Shown here in pieces: positions 9,594-22,713 of a DNA stretch of 64,000 nt. This DNA comes from Comamonadaceae bacterium (GTDB taxonomy: Bacteria > Pseudomonadota > Gammaproteobacteria > Burkholderiales > Burkholderiaceae_C). The stretch is from positions 115,078 to 179,077 of the forward strand of contig CANGPN010000002.1 in the NCBI GenBank assembly GCA_947456305.1. Direction: 5' to 3'. A program made the translations under genes and the position numbers. Position 1 is the stretch's first letter; each line of letters begins with the position of its first letter. A model generated the notes under the pieces. The model saw only the letters and a list, made by a program, of their open reading frames with translations, was not told the origin of the DNA and ran no database searches.

Positions 9594-9863
9594 CTAAAGC
9601 ACCACTTTCACCATCGGGTGGCTGCTCAAAGTGCGGTAAAGCTCATCAAGCTGCTCGCGGTTGTGCATGCGCACGGTCAAGGTGAGGCCCAGGTATTTAC
9701 CGCCCTTGCTTTCCCGAGTTTCGATGGAAGTTTCCTGCCAGGAAGGGTCGAATTGACGGGCGACAAAGCTGATGGCCGAGATAAAACCTTCCACGTTCAA
9801 TCCCATGACTTTGATCGGGAAATCACACGGGTATTCAATCAAACTGTCTGTGGTTGCAGCCAT
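9594..9863 (-). CDS. DUF493 (YbeD-like) protein
   Basis: A small 89-residue protein with the DUF493 signature: a [11 protein letters not shown] start, VARQFDP in the middle and a C-terminal [10 protein letters not shown] strand. This ACT/ferredoxin-like fold is almost always encoded just before lipB in proteobacteria. Its role is unclear and is guessed to be lipoate-linked. The start MAATTDS at 9863 matches the family better than the longer frame to 9968, which runs into the atpI leader. It is divergent from atpI. Confidence 0.9.
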   Translation of the reverse strand: MAATTDSLIEYPCDFPIKVMGLNVEGFISAISFVARQFDPSWQETSIETRESKGGKYLGLTLTVRMHNREQLDELYRTLSSHPMVKVVL

Positions 9864-9955
9864 ATAAAAGGTTTTTTTCAAGAAGATTCGGGAAAGCCCT
9901 ATAAGATACCCTACAATCAATGGCTTTGCTGGATGAGGGGGCGTCGCGGACAACC

Positions 9956-10468
9956 ATGACACAAGCACCTATAGACAGCAAAAAGCATTCGACCACAGAC
10001 GTTGAAGACGCGTCCCAAGACGAGGAATTTCAACCCTGGAGCGCTGAACAAGCACAAGCCTGGCGACAAAGCCAGCCGGTGTTGTCGGTCTGGCGGGTGT
10101 TGGCTGCGCAAATGCTGGTGGCTGTATTGATTGCCTCTGTGCTGGCGCTGTGGTTTAAAAGCGGGGCTATTTGGTTGTCCTGGATGTACGGCGCGCTGAC
10201 TGTGGTTCTTCCTGCTGCGCTGTTTGCCCGGGGTCTGACCTCCCGCGCTGCGTCACTCAATGCCATGACGGCAACGATGAGTTTTGCAGCTTGGCAAGGT
10301 GTGAAATGGGTGTTGGCTGTGCTGCTTTTGGTGCTTGCGCCGAGAACACTGCCCGAATTAAGTTGGCCTGCCTTGTTGGCGGGCTTGGTTGTGACGATGA
10401 AGGTGTATTGGCTGGCGTTGATCTGGGGCAAACCCAAGTCAGCGTCTGAATCTAAAACCGCTTTGTAA
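9956..10468 (+). CDS. atpI: ATP synthase accessory protein I
   Basis: A 170-residue small membrane protein preceding atpB. It has a hydrophilic, acidic N-terminus (about 50 residues) and then four hydrophobic segments ([58 protein letters not shown]). AtpI proteins help assemble the c-ring or supply Mg2+, and are not part of the finished enzyme. The start at 9956 (MTQAPID) is preferred to the upstream TTG/ATG extension because it removes a poorly conserved leader. It is the first gene of the ATP synthase operon, 10 bp before atpB. Confidence 0.85.
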   Translation: MTQAPIDSKKHSTTDVEDASQDEEFQPWSAEQAQAWRQSQPVLSVWRVLAAQMLVAVLIASVLALWFKSGAIWLSWMYGALTVVLPAALFARGLTSRAASLNAMTATMSFAAWQGVKWVLAVLLLVLAPRTLPELSWPALLAGLVVTMKVYWLALIWGKPKSASESKTAL

Positions 10469-10478
10469 AGAGTTGAAT

Positions 10479-11324
10479 ATGTCGGAAACAAGTACGCTGA
10501 CTGCTGGAGAGTACATAGGTCATCACCTGACCCATCTTCAAAGCAAGCCTATGGGCGGCGTGATTGATTTTTCAGTGGTCAATCTGGATTCCATTTTCTG
10601 GTCAGTGCTCTTGGGTCTGATTGGTTCGTTTTTTCTCTGGCGCGCTGCGCGCGTTGCCACCTCTGGCGTCCCCGGCCGTTTTCAGGCGGCTGTAGAAATA
10701 CTTTTTGAAATGGTCGACACCCAGGCGCGCGGCATTGTGCATAACGCTGATAGCCGCAAATTGGTGTCACCATTGGCTTTGACTGTATTTGTCTGGATCT
10801 TTTTGCTCAACAGCATGGACTTCTTGCCTGTGGACTTGTTTCACAAAGTCTTCGAATGGACCGGCTTAGACCACAGCATCCATTACTTCCGCGTGGTGCC
10901 AACGGCTGACTTATCTACTACGTTGGGCATGTCGGTATCAGTGTTACTGATTTGTTTGTTCTACAACATCAAAATCAAGGGCATTGGCGGTTGGTTCCAC
11001 GAACTCACCACCGCACCGTTTGGTGCACACCCTATTTTGTGGCCCATCAATTTCGGTTTCCAAATGATTGAATTTGTCGCTAAAACCGTGTCTCACGGCA
11101 TGCGACTGTTCGGCAATATGTACGCCGGTGAACTCATTTTCATGCTGATCGCGCTCATGGGCAGTGCGGCCGCTATGAGTCTGAGCGGCATTTTGCTGCC
11201 AATCGGTCACATCATCGCCGGTTCCATCTGGGCCATCTTCCACATTTTGATCGTCGCACTGCAAGCCTTCATTTTCATGATGTTGACCTTGGTCTACATC
11301 GGGCAAGCACACGACGCTCACTGA
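10479..11324 (+). CDS. atpB: ATP synthase subunit a
   Basis: The membrane stator subunit that forms the two proton half-channels against the c-ring. The essential arginine lies in the segment [17 protein letters not shown], and the C-terminal helix carries [16 protein letters not shown]. The protein has 281 residues from ATG 10479 ([10 protein letters not shown]), preceded by AAAGAG; an upstream TTG at 10473 is possible but less likely. It is the second gene of the atp operon. Confidence 0.96.
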   Translation: MSETSTLTAGEYIGHHLTHLQSKPMGGVIDFSVVNLDSIFWSVLLGLIGSFFLWRAARVATSGVPGRFQAAVEILFEMVDTQARGIVHNADSRKLVSPLALTVFVWIFLLNSMDFLPVDLFHKVFEWTGLDHSIHYFRVVPTADLSTTLGMSVSVLLICLFYNIKIKGIGGWFHELTTAPFGAHPILWPINFGFQMIEFVAKTVSHGMRLFGNMYAGELIFMLIALMGSAAAMSLSGILLPIGHIIAGSIWAIFHILIVALQAFIFMMLTLVYIGQAHDAH

Positions 11325-11363
11325 TTTCCGTTTTTTTTCTCAACCTTCCATCACCTTGCTTAG

Positions 11364-11621
<258 letters not shown>

Positions 11622-11652
11622 TTCTTCCAACCGCCCATAGAGAGGTGTTGAC

Positions 11653-12123
11653 GTGAGTATCAACGCAACCCTGTTTGTTCAAGCGATTGTTTTTGCCATT
11701 CTGGTTTGGTTCACGATGAAATTCGTGTGGCCACCAATTGCAAATGCGCTGGATGAACGTGCTGAAAAAATTGCCCATGGCCTCAAAGCTGCGGAGCACG
11801 CACACATCGAACTGACCAATGCTCATAAGCATGTTGAGGTCGAGCTGGCGAAAAACCGCTCTGACGCGGCTGCCCGCATAGCCGATGCTGAGCACCGTGC
11901 AGCAACCATCATTGACGAAGCCAAATTCAAGGCCACAGAAGAAGCCAACAAAATCATTGCTGCTGCGCATGCCGAAGCCGAACAGGCCATGCTCAAAAGC
12001 AAAGAATTGTTGCGTGACCATGTGGCGGTGCTGGCGGTCAAAGGGGCAGAGCAAATCCTGCGTAAAGAAGTCAACGCTTCTGTGCACGCCGATTTGTTGA
12101 ACCAACTCAAAACGGAACTTTGA
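11653..12123 (+). CDS. atpF: ATP synthase subunit b
   Basis: The peripheral stalk subunit, 156 residues: one N-terminal membrane helix ([20 protein letters not shown]) and a long charged coiled coil rich in Ala, Glu and Lys, ending in [17 protein letters not shown]. The start is GTG (MSINATLF), supported by AGAGAGG upstream. The frame has no other plausible start. Confidence 0.95.
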   Translation: MSINATLFVQAIVFAILVWFTMKFVWPPIANALDERAEKIAHGLKAAEHAHIELTNAHKHVEVELAKNRSDAAARIADAEHRAATIIDEAKFKATEEANKIIAAAHAEAEQAMLKSKELLRDHVAVLAVKGAEQILRKEVNASVHADLLNQLKTEL

Positions 12124-12135
12124 GGACACAACCCC

Positions 12136-12666
12136 ATGGCTGAAATCGCAACCATTGCCCGTCCTTATGCCGAAGCCTTGTTCAAGGTGGTGCATGCGCA
12201 GGCAACACAAGCTGTTGAATGGCTGGATGGGTTGGCCCTGGTAGCGGCTGATCCCGGGCTGCAGCAATATGCCCATGACCCCAAGGTCAGTCATCGTCAG
12301 GTGCTGGACTTGATTGCACAGGTCGGCCCAAAAAGCCTACCGGCCGCGGGCATGAACTTTTTAACCACTTTGGTTGAAAACGGCCGCTTGTCTGTGTTGC
12401 CTGAAATTGCCGTGCAATTTCATGCTTTGGTGGATGCCCAAAGCGGCGTGCGCAAGGCAGTGGTGCACAGTGCATTTCCCATCGAGGGCGCGGCCCTGGA
12501 TGAATTGACCAAGGTGTTTGAAAAACGCTTCGGTCACAAACTCAATGTGCAAGTGGCACTGGAGCCCGAGCTCATTGGGGGTGTACGCGTGGTGGTCGGC
12601 GACGAGGTGCTTGATACCTCAGTCAAAGCCCGTCTTGAACAAATGAAAGTCGCGCTGACCGCCTGA
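12136..12666 (+). CDS. atpH: ATP synthase subunit delta
   Basis: A 176-residue subunit that connects the peripheral stalk b2 to the top of the alpha/beta hexamer. The N-terminal [13 protein letters not shown] is the family signature. The C-terminal part carries [21 protein letters not shown], also characteristic. Thirteen bases separate it from atpF, and it lies inside the atp operon. Confidence 0.95.
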   Translation: MAEIATIARPYAEALFKVVHAQATQAVEWLDGLALVAADPGLQQYAHDPKVSHRQVLDLIAQVGPKSLPAAGMNFLTTLVENGRLSVLPEIAVQFHALVDAQSGVRKAVVHSAFPIEGAALDELTKVFEKRFGHKLNVQVALEPELIGGVRVVVGDEVLDTSVKARLEQMKVALTA

Positions 12667-12715
12667 GCAATCCCGCTCTTGCAAATCAGCCTCACATAGG
12701 AAGAAGGAAAGAGTC

Positions 12716-14254
12716 ATGCAACTCAATCCCGCAGAAATTTCAGAACTGATCAAAACCCGTATCGAGGGTTCGACCGGCAACACCAATGTGCGTAACCAAG
12801 GCACGGTCATTTCCGTCACCGACGGTATTTGCCGCATCCATGGTTTGTCCGACGTGATGCAAGGCGAAATGCTGGAGTTCCCCAACAACACCTTCGGCCT
12901 GGCGCTGAACTTAGAGCGCGACTCTGTCGGCTCGGTGATTTTGGGTGAATACGAGCACATCTCTGAAGGCGACACGGTCAAGTGCACCGGCCGCATTTTG
13001 GAAGTGCCGGTCGGCCCCGAACTGATTGGCCGCGTGGTCAACGCTTTGGGTCACCCCATTGACGGCAAAGGCCCGATCAACGCCAAGATGACCGACGTGA
13101 TTGAAAAGGTCGCGCCCGGCGTGATCGCGCGTCAGTCTGTGGACCAGCCGATGCAAACCGGATTGAAATCCATCGACTCCATGGTGCCTGTGGGCCGTGG
13201 TCAGCGCGAATTGATCATTGGTGACCGCCAGACCGGTAAAACGGCTGTGGCTATCGACGCCATCATCAATCAAAAAGGTCAGAACATGACCTGTATTTAT
13301 GTCGCCATCGGTCAAAAAGCGTCTTCCATTAAAAACGTGGTGCGCGCCTTAGAGCAAGCCGGTGCCATGGCCTACACCATAGTGGTGGCGGCCTCTGCAT
13401 CCGAATCAGCCGCCATGCAATACGTATCTGCGTATTCCGGTTGCACCATGGGCGAATACTTCCGCGACCGTGGTCAAGATGCTTTGATCGTGTATGACGA
13501 TTTGTCCAAACAAGCTGTGGCTTACCGCCAAGTGTCTTTGCTGTTGCGCCGTCCTCCAGGCCGCGAAGCCTACCCCGGCGACGTGTTCTATTTGCACAGC
13601 CGTTTGCTTGAGCGCGCTGCCCGTGTGAATGCCGACTATGTCGAGCACTTCACCAAAGGCGAAGTCAAAGGCAAAACAGGTTCATTGACAGCATTGCCCA
13701 TCATTGAAACCCAAGCCGGTGACGTGTCCGCATTCGTGCCGACCAACGTGATTTCAATTACTGACGGCCAGATCTTCTTGGAAACCTCGTTGTTCAACGC
13801 CGGTATCCGCCCCGCTATTAACGCCGGTATTTCTGTTTCCCGCGTCGGTGGTGCTGCTCAAACCAAGCTGGTGAAAAACCTCTCAGGTGGTATCCGTACC
13901 GACTTGGCGCAGTACCGTGAATTGGCTGCTTTTGCGCAGTTCGCGTCCGACTTGGACGAAGCCACCCGTAAGCAGTTGGACCGTGGTGCCCGCGTCACTG
14001 AATTGTTGAAACAAGCCCAGTACAGCCCGTTGCCCATCAGCTTGATGGCTGCTACTTTGTATGCGGCCAACAAAGGCTTTTTGGATGACATCGAAGTCAA
14101 ACAAGTGCTGCATTTCGAAGCCGGCTTGCACCATTTCCTGAAAGATAAACACGCTGCATTGCTGGCCAAGTTGGAAAAAGACAAAGCCATGGACAAAGAC
14201 GCAGAGGCTGAATTGGTCAAAGCCATCGAAGCTTTCAAAAAATCTTTCGTCTAA
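12716..14254 (+). CDS. atpA: ATP synthase subunit alpha
   Basis: The non-catalytic nucleotide-binding F1 subunit, 512 residues. Walker A is [15 protein letters not shown] and the downstream [10 protein letters not shown] is Walker B. The alpha signature [17 protein letters not shown] is intact. GGAAGAAGGAAAG before ATG is a strong ribosome site. Length and order are canonical. Confidence 0.98.
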   Translation: MQLNPAEISELIKTRIEGSTGNTNVRNQGTVISVTDGICRIHGLSDVMQGEMLEFPNNTFGLALNLERDSVGSVILGEYEHISEGDTVKCTGRILEVPVGPELIGRVVNALGHPIDGKGPINAKMTDVIEKVAPGVIARQSVDQPMQTGLKSIDSMVPVGRGQRELIIGDRQTGKTAVAIDAIINQKGQNMTCIYVAIGQKASSIKNVVRALEQAGAMAYTIVVAASASESAAMQYVSAYSGCTMGEYFRDRGQDALIVYDDLSKQAVAYRQVSLLLRRPPGREAYPGDVFYLHSRLLERAARVNADYVEHFTKGEVKGKTGSLTALPIIETQAGDVSAFVPTNVISITDGQIFLETSLFNAGIRPAINAGISVSRVGGAAQTKLVKNLSGGIRTDLAQYRELAAFAQFASDLDEATRKQLDRGARVTELLKQAQYSPLPISLMAATLYAANKGFLDDIEVKQVLHFEAGLHHFLKDKHAALLAKLEKDKAMDKDAEAELVKAIEAFKKSFV

Positions 14255-14281
14255 CCGCCATCTAGCAGCAAGGAGCACTTC

Positions 14282-15157
14282 ATGGCAGTCGGTAAGGAAA
14301 TTCGCGGCAAGATCAAATCGGTGGAAAACACCAAAAAGATCACCAAAGCCATGGAAATGGTGGCCGCTTCCAAAATGCGTAAAGCACAGGACCGCATGCG
14401 CGCGGCCCGCCCTTACAGCGAAAAAATCCGCAATGTGGCTGCCCACTTGGGCCAGGCGAACCCGGAATATGTGCACCCCTTCATGAAAGTGCACCCGGCC
14501 AAGTCCACTGGCTTTATTGTGGTCACCACCGACAAAGGTTTGTGTGGCGGCATGAATACCAACATCTTGCGCGCCTTGACACACAAGTTCAAGGACATGC
14601 AAGCTGTAGGCGCTACGCCGCAAACCATTGCCATTGGCAACAAAGGCCTGGGTTTTTTGAACCGAATTGGCGCTCCTGTGCTGGCTCATTTGACCCAGTT
14701 GGGGGACACCCCGCATCTTGAAACCCTGATTGGCCCGGTCAAGGTCATGCTGGACGCCTACACCGAAGGCAAGTTGGATGCGGTCTACATTTGCTACACG
14801 CGTTTCATCAACACCATGAAACAAGAGCCGGTGATTGAACAGTTGCTGCCTTTGTCGCATGAAAAAATGCACAAAGAAGCGACAGCCGCAGGCAGTTACG
14901 GTTGGGACTATTTGTATGAACCCGACGCACCAGCGGTGATTGACGATTTGCTCGAGCTCTACATCGAATCCTTGGTGTACCAAGCCGTTGCAGAAAACAT
15001 GGCGTCAGAACAATCCGCACGCATGGTGGCCATGAAGGCGGCCACCGACAACGCCGGTAGCGTTATCGGCGAACTCAAACTCATTTACAACAAAACCCGT
15101 CAGGCAGCGATCACGAAGGAATTGTCCGAAATCGTGGCCGGTGCGGCGGCGGTGTAA
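14282..15157 (+). CDS. atpG: ATP synthase subunit gamma
   Basis: The central rotor shaft of F1, 291 residues. The N-terminal helix [20 protein letters not shown] with [11 protein letters not shown], and the C-terminal helix with [21 protein letters not shown], are the diagnostic coiled-coil ends. DKGLCGG lies in the Rossmann-like domain. It sits between atpA and atpD with a normal ribosome site (AAGGAGC). Confidence 0.97.
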   Translation: MAVGKEIRGKIKSVENTKKITKAMEMVAASKMRKAQDRMRAARPYSEKIRNVAAHLGQANPEYVHPFMKVHPAKSTGFIVVTTDKGLCGGMNTNILRALTHKFKDMQAVGATPQTIAIGNKGLGFLNRIGAPVLAHLTQLGDTPHLETLIGPVKVMLDAYTEGKLDAVYICYTRFINTMKQEPVIEQLLPLSHEKMHKEATAAGSYGWDYLYEPDAPAVIDDLLELYIESLVYQAVAENMASEQSARMVAMKAATDNAGSVIGELKLIYNKTRQAAITKELSEIVAGAAAV

Positions 15158-15166
15158 CCCTATTAA

Positions 15167-16606
<1,440 letters not shown>

Positions 16607-16640
16607 TACGGGCTGCTCACGCACCTGACAAGGAAGCCCC

Positions 16641-17057
16641 ATGAAAACCATACAAGTTGATGTGGTCAGTGCCGAAGAGCTGATTTACTCCGGTCAGGCC
16701 ACTTTCGTGGCTTTGCCAGGCGAAGTCGGCGAACTCGGCATTTACCCGCGACACACACCTTTGATCTCGCGCATACGCGCAGGTTCAGTGCGTATCCAAA
16801 AGCCTGACGGTGAAGAAGAGTTTGTTTTCGTCGCCGGTGGTATTTTGGAAGTGCAGCCCGACTCTGTCACCGTCTTGTCTGACACCGCTGTACGCGGCAA
16901 AGACTTGGACGAAGAGCGTGCCAATGCCGCTAAAAAAGCCGCAGAGGAAAACCTGAAAAATGCCAAGTCCAGCGTAGATATCGCTGCCGCCCAATCTGAG
17001 CTTGCCATTTTTGCGGCACAGTTGTCCGCGCTGCGCAAGTTCCGTCAACACAAATAA
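16641..17057 (+). CDS. atpC: ATP synthase subunit epsilon
   Basis: A 138-residue rotor and regulatory subunit. The N-terminal beta-sandwich starts [15 protein letters not shown] and includes [18 protein letters not shown]. The C-terminal two-helix domain (from about residue 88) can inhibit ATP hydrolysis. It is the last subunit gene of the operon; the next frame begins almost at once. Confidence 0.96.
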   Translation: MKTIQVDVVSAEELIYSGQATFVALPGEVGELGIYPRHTPLISRIRAGSVRIQKPDGEEEFVFVAGGILEVQPDSVTVLSDTAVRGKDLDEERANAAKKAAEENLKNAKSSVDIAAAQSELAIFAAQLSALRKFRQHK

Positions 17058-17061
17058 TTCC

Positions 17062-17514
17062 TTGTCCAAGGCCAAGCTTCGGGCAGCCACCGTCGGCGGT
17101 TCCGCTGATGAGATCGAAGCCGCCTTTTACGAAGCCTTGCAAAAAGGCGATATCGACAGATTGATGGCTTGCTGGTCTGACGATGAAGAAGTGGTTTGCG
17201 TGCATCCCGGCGGCCCGCGACTGGTCGGGTTAGAAAATATCCGCCAATCGTTCGAAAACATGTTCAGCAACGGCGTGATCGACGCTCATCCCGAGCATGT
17301 GCGCAAAGTAGAGACTGTGACCAGCGCCATGCACAATTTGGTTGAACGTATCGAATTGAACTTACCTGAAGCACCGGCCACGGCTTTTGTGCTGACTACC
17401 AATGTGTATGTGCGTACCGCACAAGGCTGGCGCATGGTGGCCCATCACGCCAGCCCCGGCACGCCCCAGGAAATACACGCACGATCTGACGCTTTGCCGC
17501 CCGTGTTGCATTAA
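17062..17514 (+). CDS. SnoaL/NTF2-like small protein
   Basis: About 150 residues of the cystatin-like NTF2 fold: an N-terminal helix (DEIEAAFYEALQKGDIDRLMACW), then strands with VCVHPGGPRLVG and FVLTTNVYVRTAQGWRMVAHHAS. Members of this fold bind small ligands or form dimers; no catalytic role can be read. The start is uncertain. TTG at 17062, just after the atpC stop, is the most economical choice, although no clear ribosome site precedes it and another TTG at 17002 overlaps atpC. Its position right behind atpC suggests read-through from the atp operon. Confidence 0.75.
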   Translation: MSKAKLRAATVGGSADEIEAAFYEALQKGDIDRLMACWSDDEEVVCVHPGGPRLVGLENIRQSFENMFSNGVIDAHPEHVRKVETVTSAMHNLVERIELNLPEAPATAFVLTTNVYVRTAQGWRMVAHHASPGTPQEIHARSDALPPVLH

Positions 17515-17550
17515 GCATGCCGTCCGCACCTAGCTCAGCGGTTCACACAC

Positions 17551-18084
17551 ATGGATGATCTGGTCAAACAAGCCATGCAGAAATGGCCGAATGTGCCGCA
17601 TTGCTTTGGCTGGCTGGGTCTGGATATGCGCGGGGATTGGTACATGCGAGACGACCAAACCCAGGCGCTAGGCTCGTTTGCACAAGCCAAAGGCAGCAAA
17701 CTACAACATGCCAAATTGATTGAATTCATTCAGCGCAATTACATGGTCGACGTGCACGGCCAGTGGTATTTTCAAAACGGACCGCAGCGCGTGTTTGTAG
17801 AGCTACAGTCGGCACCGTTTGTCTGGCGCATCCGTGACGATTTCAGTGTTTGGTCATCTGCTGATGAACAGCAGCAAGTCCAGCACTGTGCGGTGGATGA
17901 ACGCGGCCAAGTGTATTTGCTGACCGTGCAAGGATTGGGCTTGGTGCATTCCCAAGATGTGGTGCTCGCTGCTGAAGCTCTTGCACAACAAAAGTGGGGC
18001 GAAAAAAAAGTGCTGACCAGCGAACTGGAAAGCACTTATGGCTTTGTGAAAAGCCCGCAGCAACGGGCGTCACAGATTACTTGA
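17551..18084 (+). CDS. Conserved betaproteobacterial protein of unknown function
   Basis: A 177-residue, aromatic-rich soluble protein with no signal peptide. Recognisable blocks are KWPNVPHCFGWLGLD, RGDWYMRDD, FIQRNYMVD and GQWYFQNGPQRVFVEL. I recall a betaproteobacterial DUF family with these blocks (DUF2944 or DUF2946 by name), but the number is uncertain and the function unknown. Its 3' end overlaps that of the convergent cytochrome gene by 8 bp. Confidence 0.75.
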   Translation: MDDLVKQAMQKWPNVPHCFGWLGLDMRGDWYMRDDQTQALGSFAQAKGSKLQHAKLIEFIQRNYMVDVHGQWYFQNGPQRVFVELQSAPFVWRIRDDFSVWSSADEQQQVQHCAVDERGQVYLLTVQGLGLVHSQDVVLAAEALAQQKWGEKKVLTSELESTYGFVKSPQQRASQIT

Positions 18085-18568
18085 CAGGGTCAGCGAATTT
18101 AGCACCGGCTGCATTGGCCATGTAAACAACAGCGCGACCGATTTCAACGTCTTCATGCTCACCACCGCCTTGGGGTGGCATGACGTTTTTGCCTTTCAGG
18201 GCAGAGTTCAACAATGCGGGGTAACCGGTTTTGATGCGCGGAGTCCAAGCGGCTGAATCACCGAACTTGGGGGCGCCAGCAGCACCTGAAGCGTGACAAG
18301 CGGCACATTGACCTTTGAACACTTCTTCACCGGATTTCATGGGGCGATTGGTGTCTTTGATTTGAATAGCACCGACTTTTTGAATGCGTCCGGCGGTGGA
18401 TTCGGCCATGTTGCTGGCACCGGCAGCAGGTTTGTTTTGCGAGGTGATGTAGTGCACCAAACCGATGATGATGAAAATGGGGAGGACGAATGACAGGACC
18501 ACCAGGGTCAGAAATTGTTTGGGGGTTTTGACAGGGCCTGTGTGTGGCTCTTCGTGCTGGTCGCTCAT
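18077..18568 (-). CDS. Membrane-anchored cytochrome c (c5-like)
   Basis: A 163-residue protein with a cytoplasmic N-terminus, one membrane anchor (FLTLVVLSFVLPIFIIIGLV, about residues 20-40) and a periplasmic haem domain. Haem is attached at CAACH, and the distal ligand is probably the Met in NVMPPQGGG. The layout resembles the CytC5/class I single-haem proteins of betaproteobacteria that feed terminal oxidases. I chose MSDQHEEP at 18568 instead of an upstream frame start. It overlaps the convergent gene by 8 bp at its 3' end. Confidence 0.9.
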   Translation of the reverse strand: MSDQHEEPHTGPVKTPKQFLTLVVLSFVLPIFIIIGLVHYITSQNKPAAGASNMAESTAGRIQKVGAIQIKDTNRPMKSGEEVFKGQCAACHASGAAGAPKFGDSAAWTPRIKTGYPALLNSALKGKNVMPPQGGGEHEDVEIGRAVVYMANAAGAKFADPVK

Positions 18569-18686
18569 GGTGACTTTCAGTAGATGTAAAAACAGAGTCA
18601 AATTATAGCCAGCACACCCCTTCCATCAGGCTTACAAAATACATCGAGTAAGTCTGCAAAGAGATGCCACCTACAATGCTTCTCAT

Positions 18687-18762
18687 GCGGCTGTAGCTCA
18701 GTGGATAGAGTATTGGCCTCCGAAGCCAAGGGTCGTGGGTTCGATCCCCGCCAGCCGCACCA
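18687..18762 (+). tRNA. tRNA-Arg (anticodon CCG)
   Basis: A full cloverleaf is readable: acceptor GCGGCTG pairs with CAGCCGC, and the D-arm is TAGCTCAGTGGATAGAGTA. The anticodon stem is TTGGC/GCCAA with loop CTCCGAA (anticodon CCG, reading CGG), and the T-arm is GTGGGTTCGATCCCCGC. CCA is encoded at 18760-18762. It lies alone between the cytochrome gene and cbbR. Confidence 0.96.
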
Positions 18763-18790
18763 CTATTTCAAATCAATACGTTAAAACTCT

Positions 18791-19720
18791 TTACGTTTGA
18801 CGCAACTCACCAAACCTCGCCGCCAAATCCGTCTCGGCATGCTCCAACACAAAATAGCGGAAAGCCTCTGCCGCTGGTGACAGCAATTTTGAGAGCGGAT
18901 GCACCACGTTCCAGGCGCGCACCAGCGGCGCGCCGTTCACAGGCAACACACACAATTTGCGGGCTTGCAATTCCAGCCCTATGGTGTGCAGCGATAAAAA
19001 CCCTAAACCCAAATTCGCCATGACGGCTTGTTTGATCGCGTCATTGGTTTGCAACTCCATGCTGTACTTGGGTTGCATGCGGGCTTGCGCGAAAAAACTC
19101 TCCATGGCGCTGCGCGTACCCGAGCCCGGTTCACGCACGATGAAAGACTGTTGACGCAGGTCTTCCGCACGCAAACCGGATTCCCCGGCCAATGCATGCT
19201 CAGGGCTGGCCACAAACACCAGCGGGTTGGCAGCAAACGGTTCGGCGCGGGTAGGCAGTTCTTCGGGCGCTTTGCCCATGATGGCGATATCCACCTCGCT
19301 GTTTTGCAGCCAATGCACCAGCTCACGCCGGTTGCCCACCAGCAGTTTGACTTCAATGCCTTCGTGTTCTTTCAAAAACTGGTTTAAAAGAGCGGGAATG
19401 AAATAGGTGGTGGTGCCCACCAGCCCAATGGTCAGGTTGCCGGTCTCAATTCTTTGCAGCCGGGCGGCCGCGTCTTCGGCATCTTTGAGCAAAGCCAGCA
19501 TCTTGCGGCTGTAAACCAACATGTATTCGCCGGTGGTGGTCAAACTCACTTTGCGGCCTTGTCGCTCAAACAGCGGCATGCCCACTTCCGCTTCTAACTC
19601 CTTGATTTGCATAGTGACTGCGGGTGCGGACACATGCATGAGCTCGGCGGCTTTGGCGAAACTCAGGTGCTTAGCAACGGCGTTGAAAAACCGGAGTTGG
19701 CGGAAGGTGGCGTTCTTCAA
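18791..19720 (-). CDS. cbbR: LysR-type regulator of the Calvin operon
   Basis: A 309-residue LysR-type regulator. The N-terminal winged helix-turn-helix (RQLRFFNAVAKHLSFAKAAELMHVSAPAVTMQIKELE) is followed by a periplasmic-binding-like effector domain. It is divergent from cbbL across a 99-bp interval, and CbbR proteins occupying this position activate RuBisCO operons in response to metabolites such as PEP or NADPH. The only sensible start is TTG at 19720, because homologues begin with this NATFRQLRFF segment. That start codon lies inside an inverted repeat (19719-19737), which could let CbbR repress its own translation or transcription. Confidence 0.93.
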   Translation of the reverse strand: MKNATFRQLRFFNAVAKHLSFAKAAELMHVSAPAVTMQIKELEAEVGMPLFERQGRKVSLTTTGEYMLVYSRKMLALLKDAEDAAARLQRIETGNLTIGLVGTTTYFIPALLNQFLKEHEGIEVKLLVGNRRELVHWLQNSEVDIAIMGKAPEELPTRAEPFAANPLVFVASPEHALAGESGLRAEDLRQQSFIVREPGSGTRSAMESFFAQARMQPKYSMELQTNDAIKQAVMANLGLGFLSLHTIGLELQARKLCVLPVNGAPLVRAWNVVHPLSKLLSPAAEAFRYFVLEHAETDLAARFGELRQT

Positions 19721-19737
19721 TTAAGTTTTCCTTAATT
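19719..19737. promoter_or_regulatory. Probable CbbR site 1 (inverted repeat)
   Basis: AATTAAG-N5-CTTAATT is a perfect 7-bp inverted repeat containing the LysR T-N11-A pattern. It overlaps the TTG start of cbbR and is distal to cbbL. Its placement suggests the recognition site used in autoregulation (inference). Confidence 0.6.
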
Positions 19738-19745
19738 CAAAACCA

Positions 19746-21277
<1,532 letters not shown>

Positions 21278-21295
21278 TACAGAGGAGCACACACC

Positions 21296-21736
21296 ATGTT
21301 GAGCAACCCCACCGGAAAAGTTACCCAAGGCCAGTTCAGCTTTTTGCCTGAATTGACAGATGCTGAGATCAGCATGCAAATCCAATATGGCTTGAACAAA
21401 GGCTATGCATGGAGCGTCGAGTACACCGATGACGTGCACCCGCGCAACACCTACTGGGACATGTACGGCATGCCCATGTTTGATTTGCACGACCCAGCAG
21501 GCGTGTTGATGGAAGTCAACAACTGCCGCAAAACGTTTCCCAACCACTACATCCGTTTGATGGCATTCGACTCCACACGCGGTGTGGAATCGGTGGCCAT
21601 GAGTTTCATCGTGCACCGTCCGCCGCATGAATCCGGCTACCGCTTAGAGCGTCAGGAAGTCAATGGCCGCAGCCTGCGTTACACCACGCACGGTTACGCC
21701 ATGGACAAACCCGAAAACAGCCGTTACGGTAAATAA
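21296..21736 (+). CDS. cbbS: RuBisCO small subunit, form IC
   Basis: A 146-residue small subunit of the L8S8 enzyme. The N-terminus VTQGQFSFLPELTDAEI and the core YWDMYGMPMFDLHDPAG are typical. The C-terminal extension after about residue 110 (RPPHESGYRLERQEVNGRSL...) is the feature of red-type small subunits that form the central beta-barrel. It lies 18 bp behind cbbL with AGAGGAGC before ATG. Confidence 0.96.
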   Translation: MLSNPTGKVTQGQFSFLPELTDAEISMQIQYGLNKGYAWSVEYTDDVHPRNTYWDMYGMPMFDLHDPAGVLMEVNNCRKTFPNHYIRLMAFDSTRGVESVAMSFIVHRPPHESGYRLERQEVNGRSLRYTTHGYAMDKPENSRYGK

Positions 21737-21748
21737 ACATCACTGGCC

Positions 21749-22711
21749 ATGAACGCACCTGCATACAACCTGCCCGGCATTACCACTGCACCAGCCCCCA
21801 AAGCTGAGGCAGTGAAAAATACTGTTGTCGAAGACACGGGTGCACGCACCGTGGCGCAAGTCATGGCGCAAACGCAGGTGCAGCAGGTGATGGATGCCTT
21901 GGACCGTGACTTGGTCGGCTTAAAGCCGGTCAAGTCGCGCATCCGTGACATTTCGGCCTTGTTGGTGATTGACCGATTGCGTTTAAACCTCGGTTTGGCC
22001 GCGCAATCGCCTTCATTGCACATGTGCTTCACCGGTAACCCCGGCACCGGCAAAACCACGGTGGCCATGCGCATGGCGCAAATTCTTCATGAATTGGGCT
22101 ATGTACGCAGCGGCCATTTGGTGGCGGTCACGCGCGACGATTTGGTCGGTCAGTACATTGGCCACACCGCTCCCAAAACCAAAGAAGTCTTGAAAAAAGC
22201 CATGGGTGGTGTGTTGTTCATTGACGAGGCTTACTACTTGTACCGGCCTGAAAATGAACGTGACTATGGGCAGGAAGCGATTGAGATACTGCTGCAAGTG
22301 ATGGAAAACCAGCGCGATGATTTGGTGGTGATACTGGCCGGATACAAAGACCGCATGGACACGTTTTTCATGTCCAACCCCGGCATGAATTCACGCATTG
22401 CGCACCATATTGATTTTCCGGACTATCAGGAAGACGAACTCGCGCAAATCGCACAACACATGCTGAACGCACAAAACTACAAGTTGGATGAAGAAGCGCA
22501 GCATGCGTTTGCACAATATTTGCATTTGCGCAAACAACAACCGCATTTCGCTAACGCCCGCAGCGTGCGCAATGCTTTGGAGCGCGCCCGGTTGAGACAG
22601 GCCAGTCGCCTGTTTGCCAATCCGGACAAAGAATTGACCGCCGATGACCTGAGTACCTTGAATGCCCAGGACATTTTGGCGAGTCGTGTTTTTCAACAAG
22701 CAAAGGGTTGA
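21749..22711 (+). CDS. cbbX: Red-type RuBisCO activase (AAA+)
   Basis: A 320-residue AAA+ remodeller that pulls on the large-subunit C-terminus to release inhibitory sugar phosphates. Walker A is GNPGTGKTT (near 95-103), Walker B is GVLFIDEAY, and sensor/arginine-finger residues lie in NPGMNSRI. The first 45 residues are a low-complexity Ala/Thr/Pro-rich leader. It is 12 bp downstream of cbbS. CbbX accompanies only red-type RuBisCO, which supports the form IC call. Confidence 0.96.
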   Translation: MNAPAYNLPGITTAPAPKAEAVKNTVVEDTGARTVAQVMAQTQVQQVMDALDRDLVGLKPVKSRIRDISALLVIDRLRLNLGLAAQSPSLHMCFTGNPGTGKTTVAMRMAQILHELGYVRSGHLVAVTRDDLVGQYIGHTAPKTKEVLKKAMGGVLFIDEAYYLYRPENERDYGQEAIEILLQVMENQRDDLVVILAGYKDRMDTFFMSNPGMNSRIAHHIDFPDYQEDELAQIAQHMLNAQNYKLDEEAQHAFAQYLHLRKQQPHFANARSVRNALERARLRQASRLFANPDKELTADDLSTLNAQDILASRVFQQAKG

Positions 22712-22713
22712 AC

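Noticed and set aside
13883..14983. Minus-strand open frame across atpA/atpG
   Set aside because: Both ATP synthase genes on the plus strand are fully conserved; the antisense frame has no recognisable domain.
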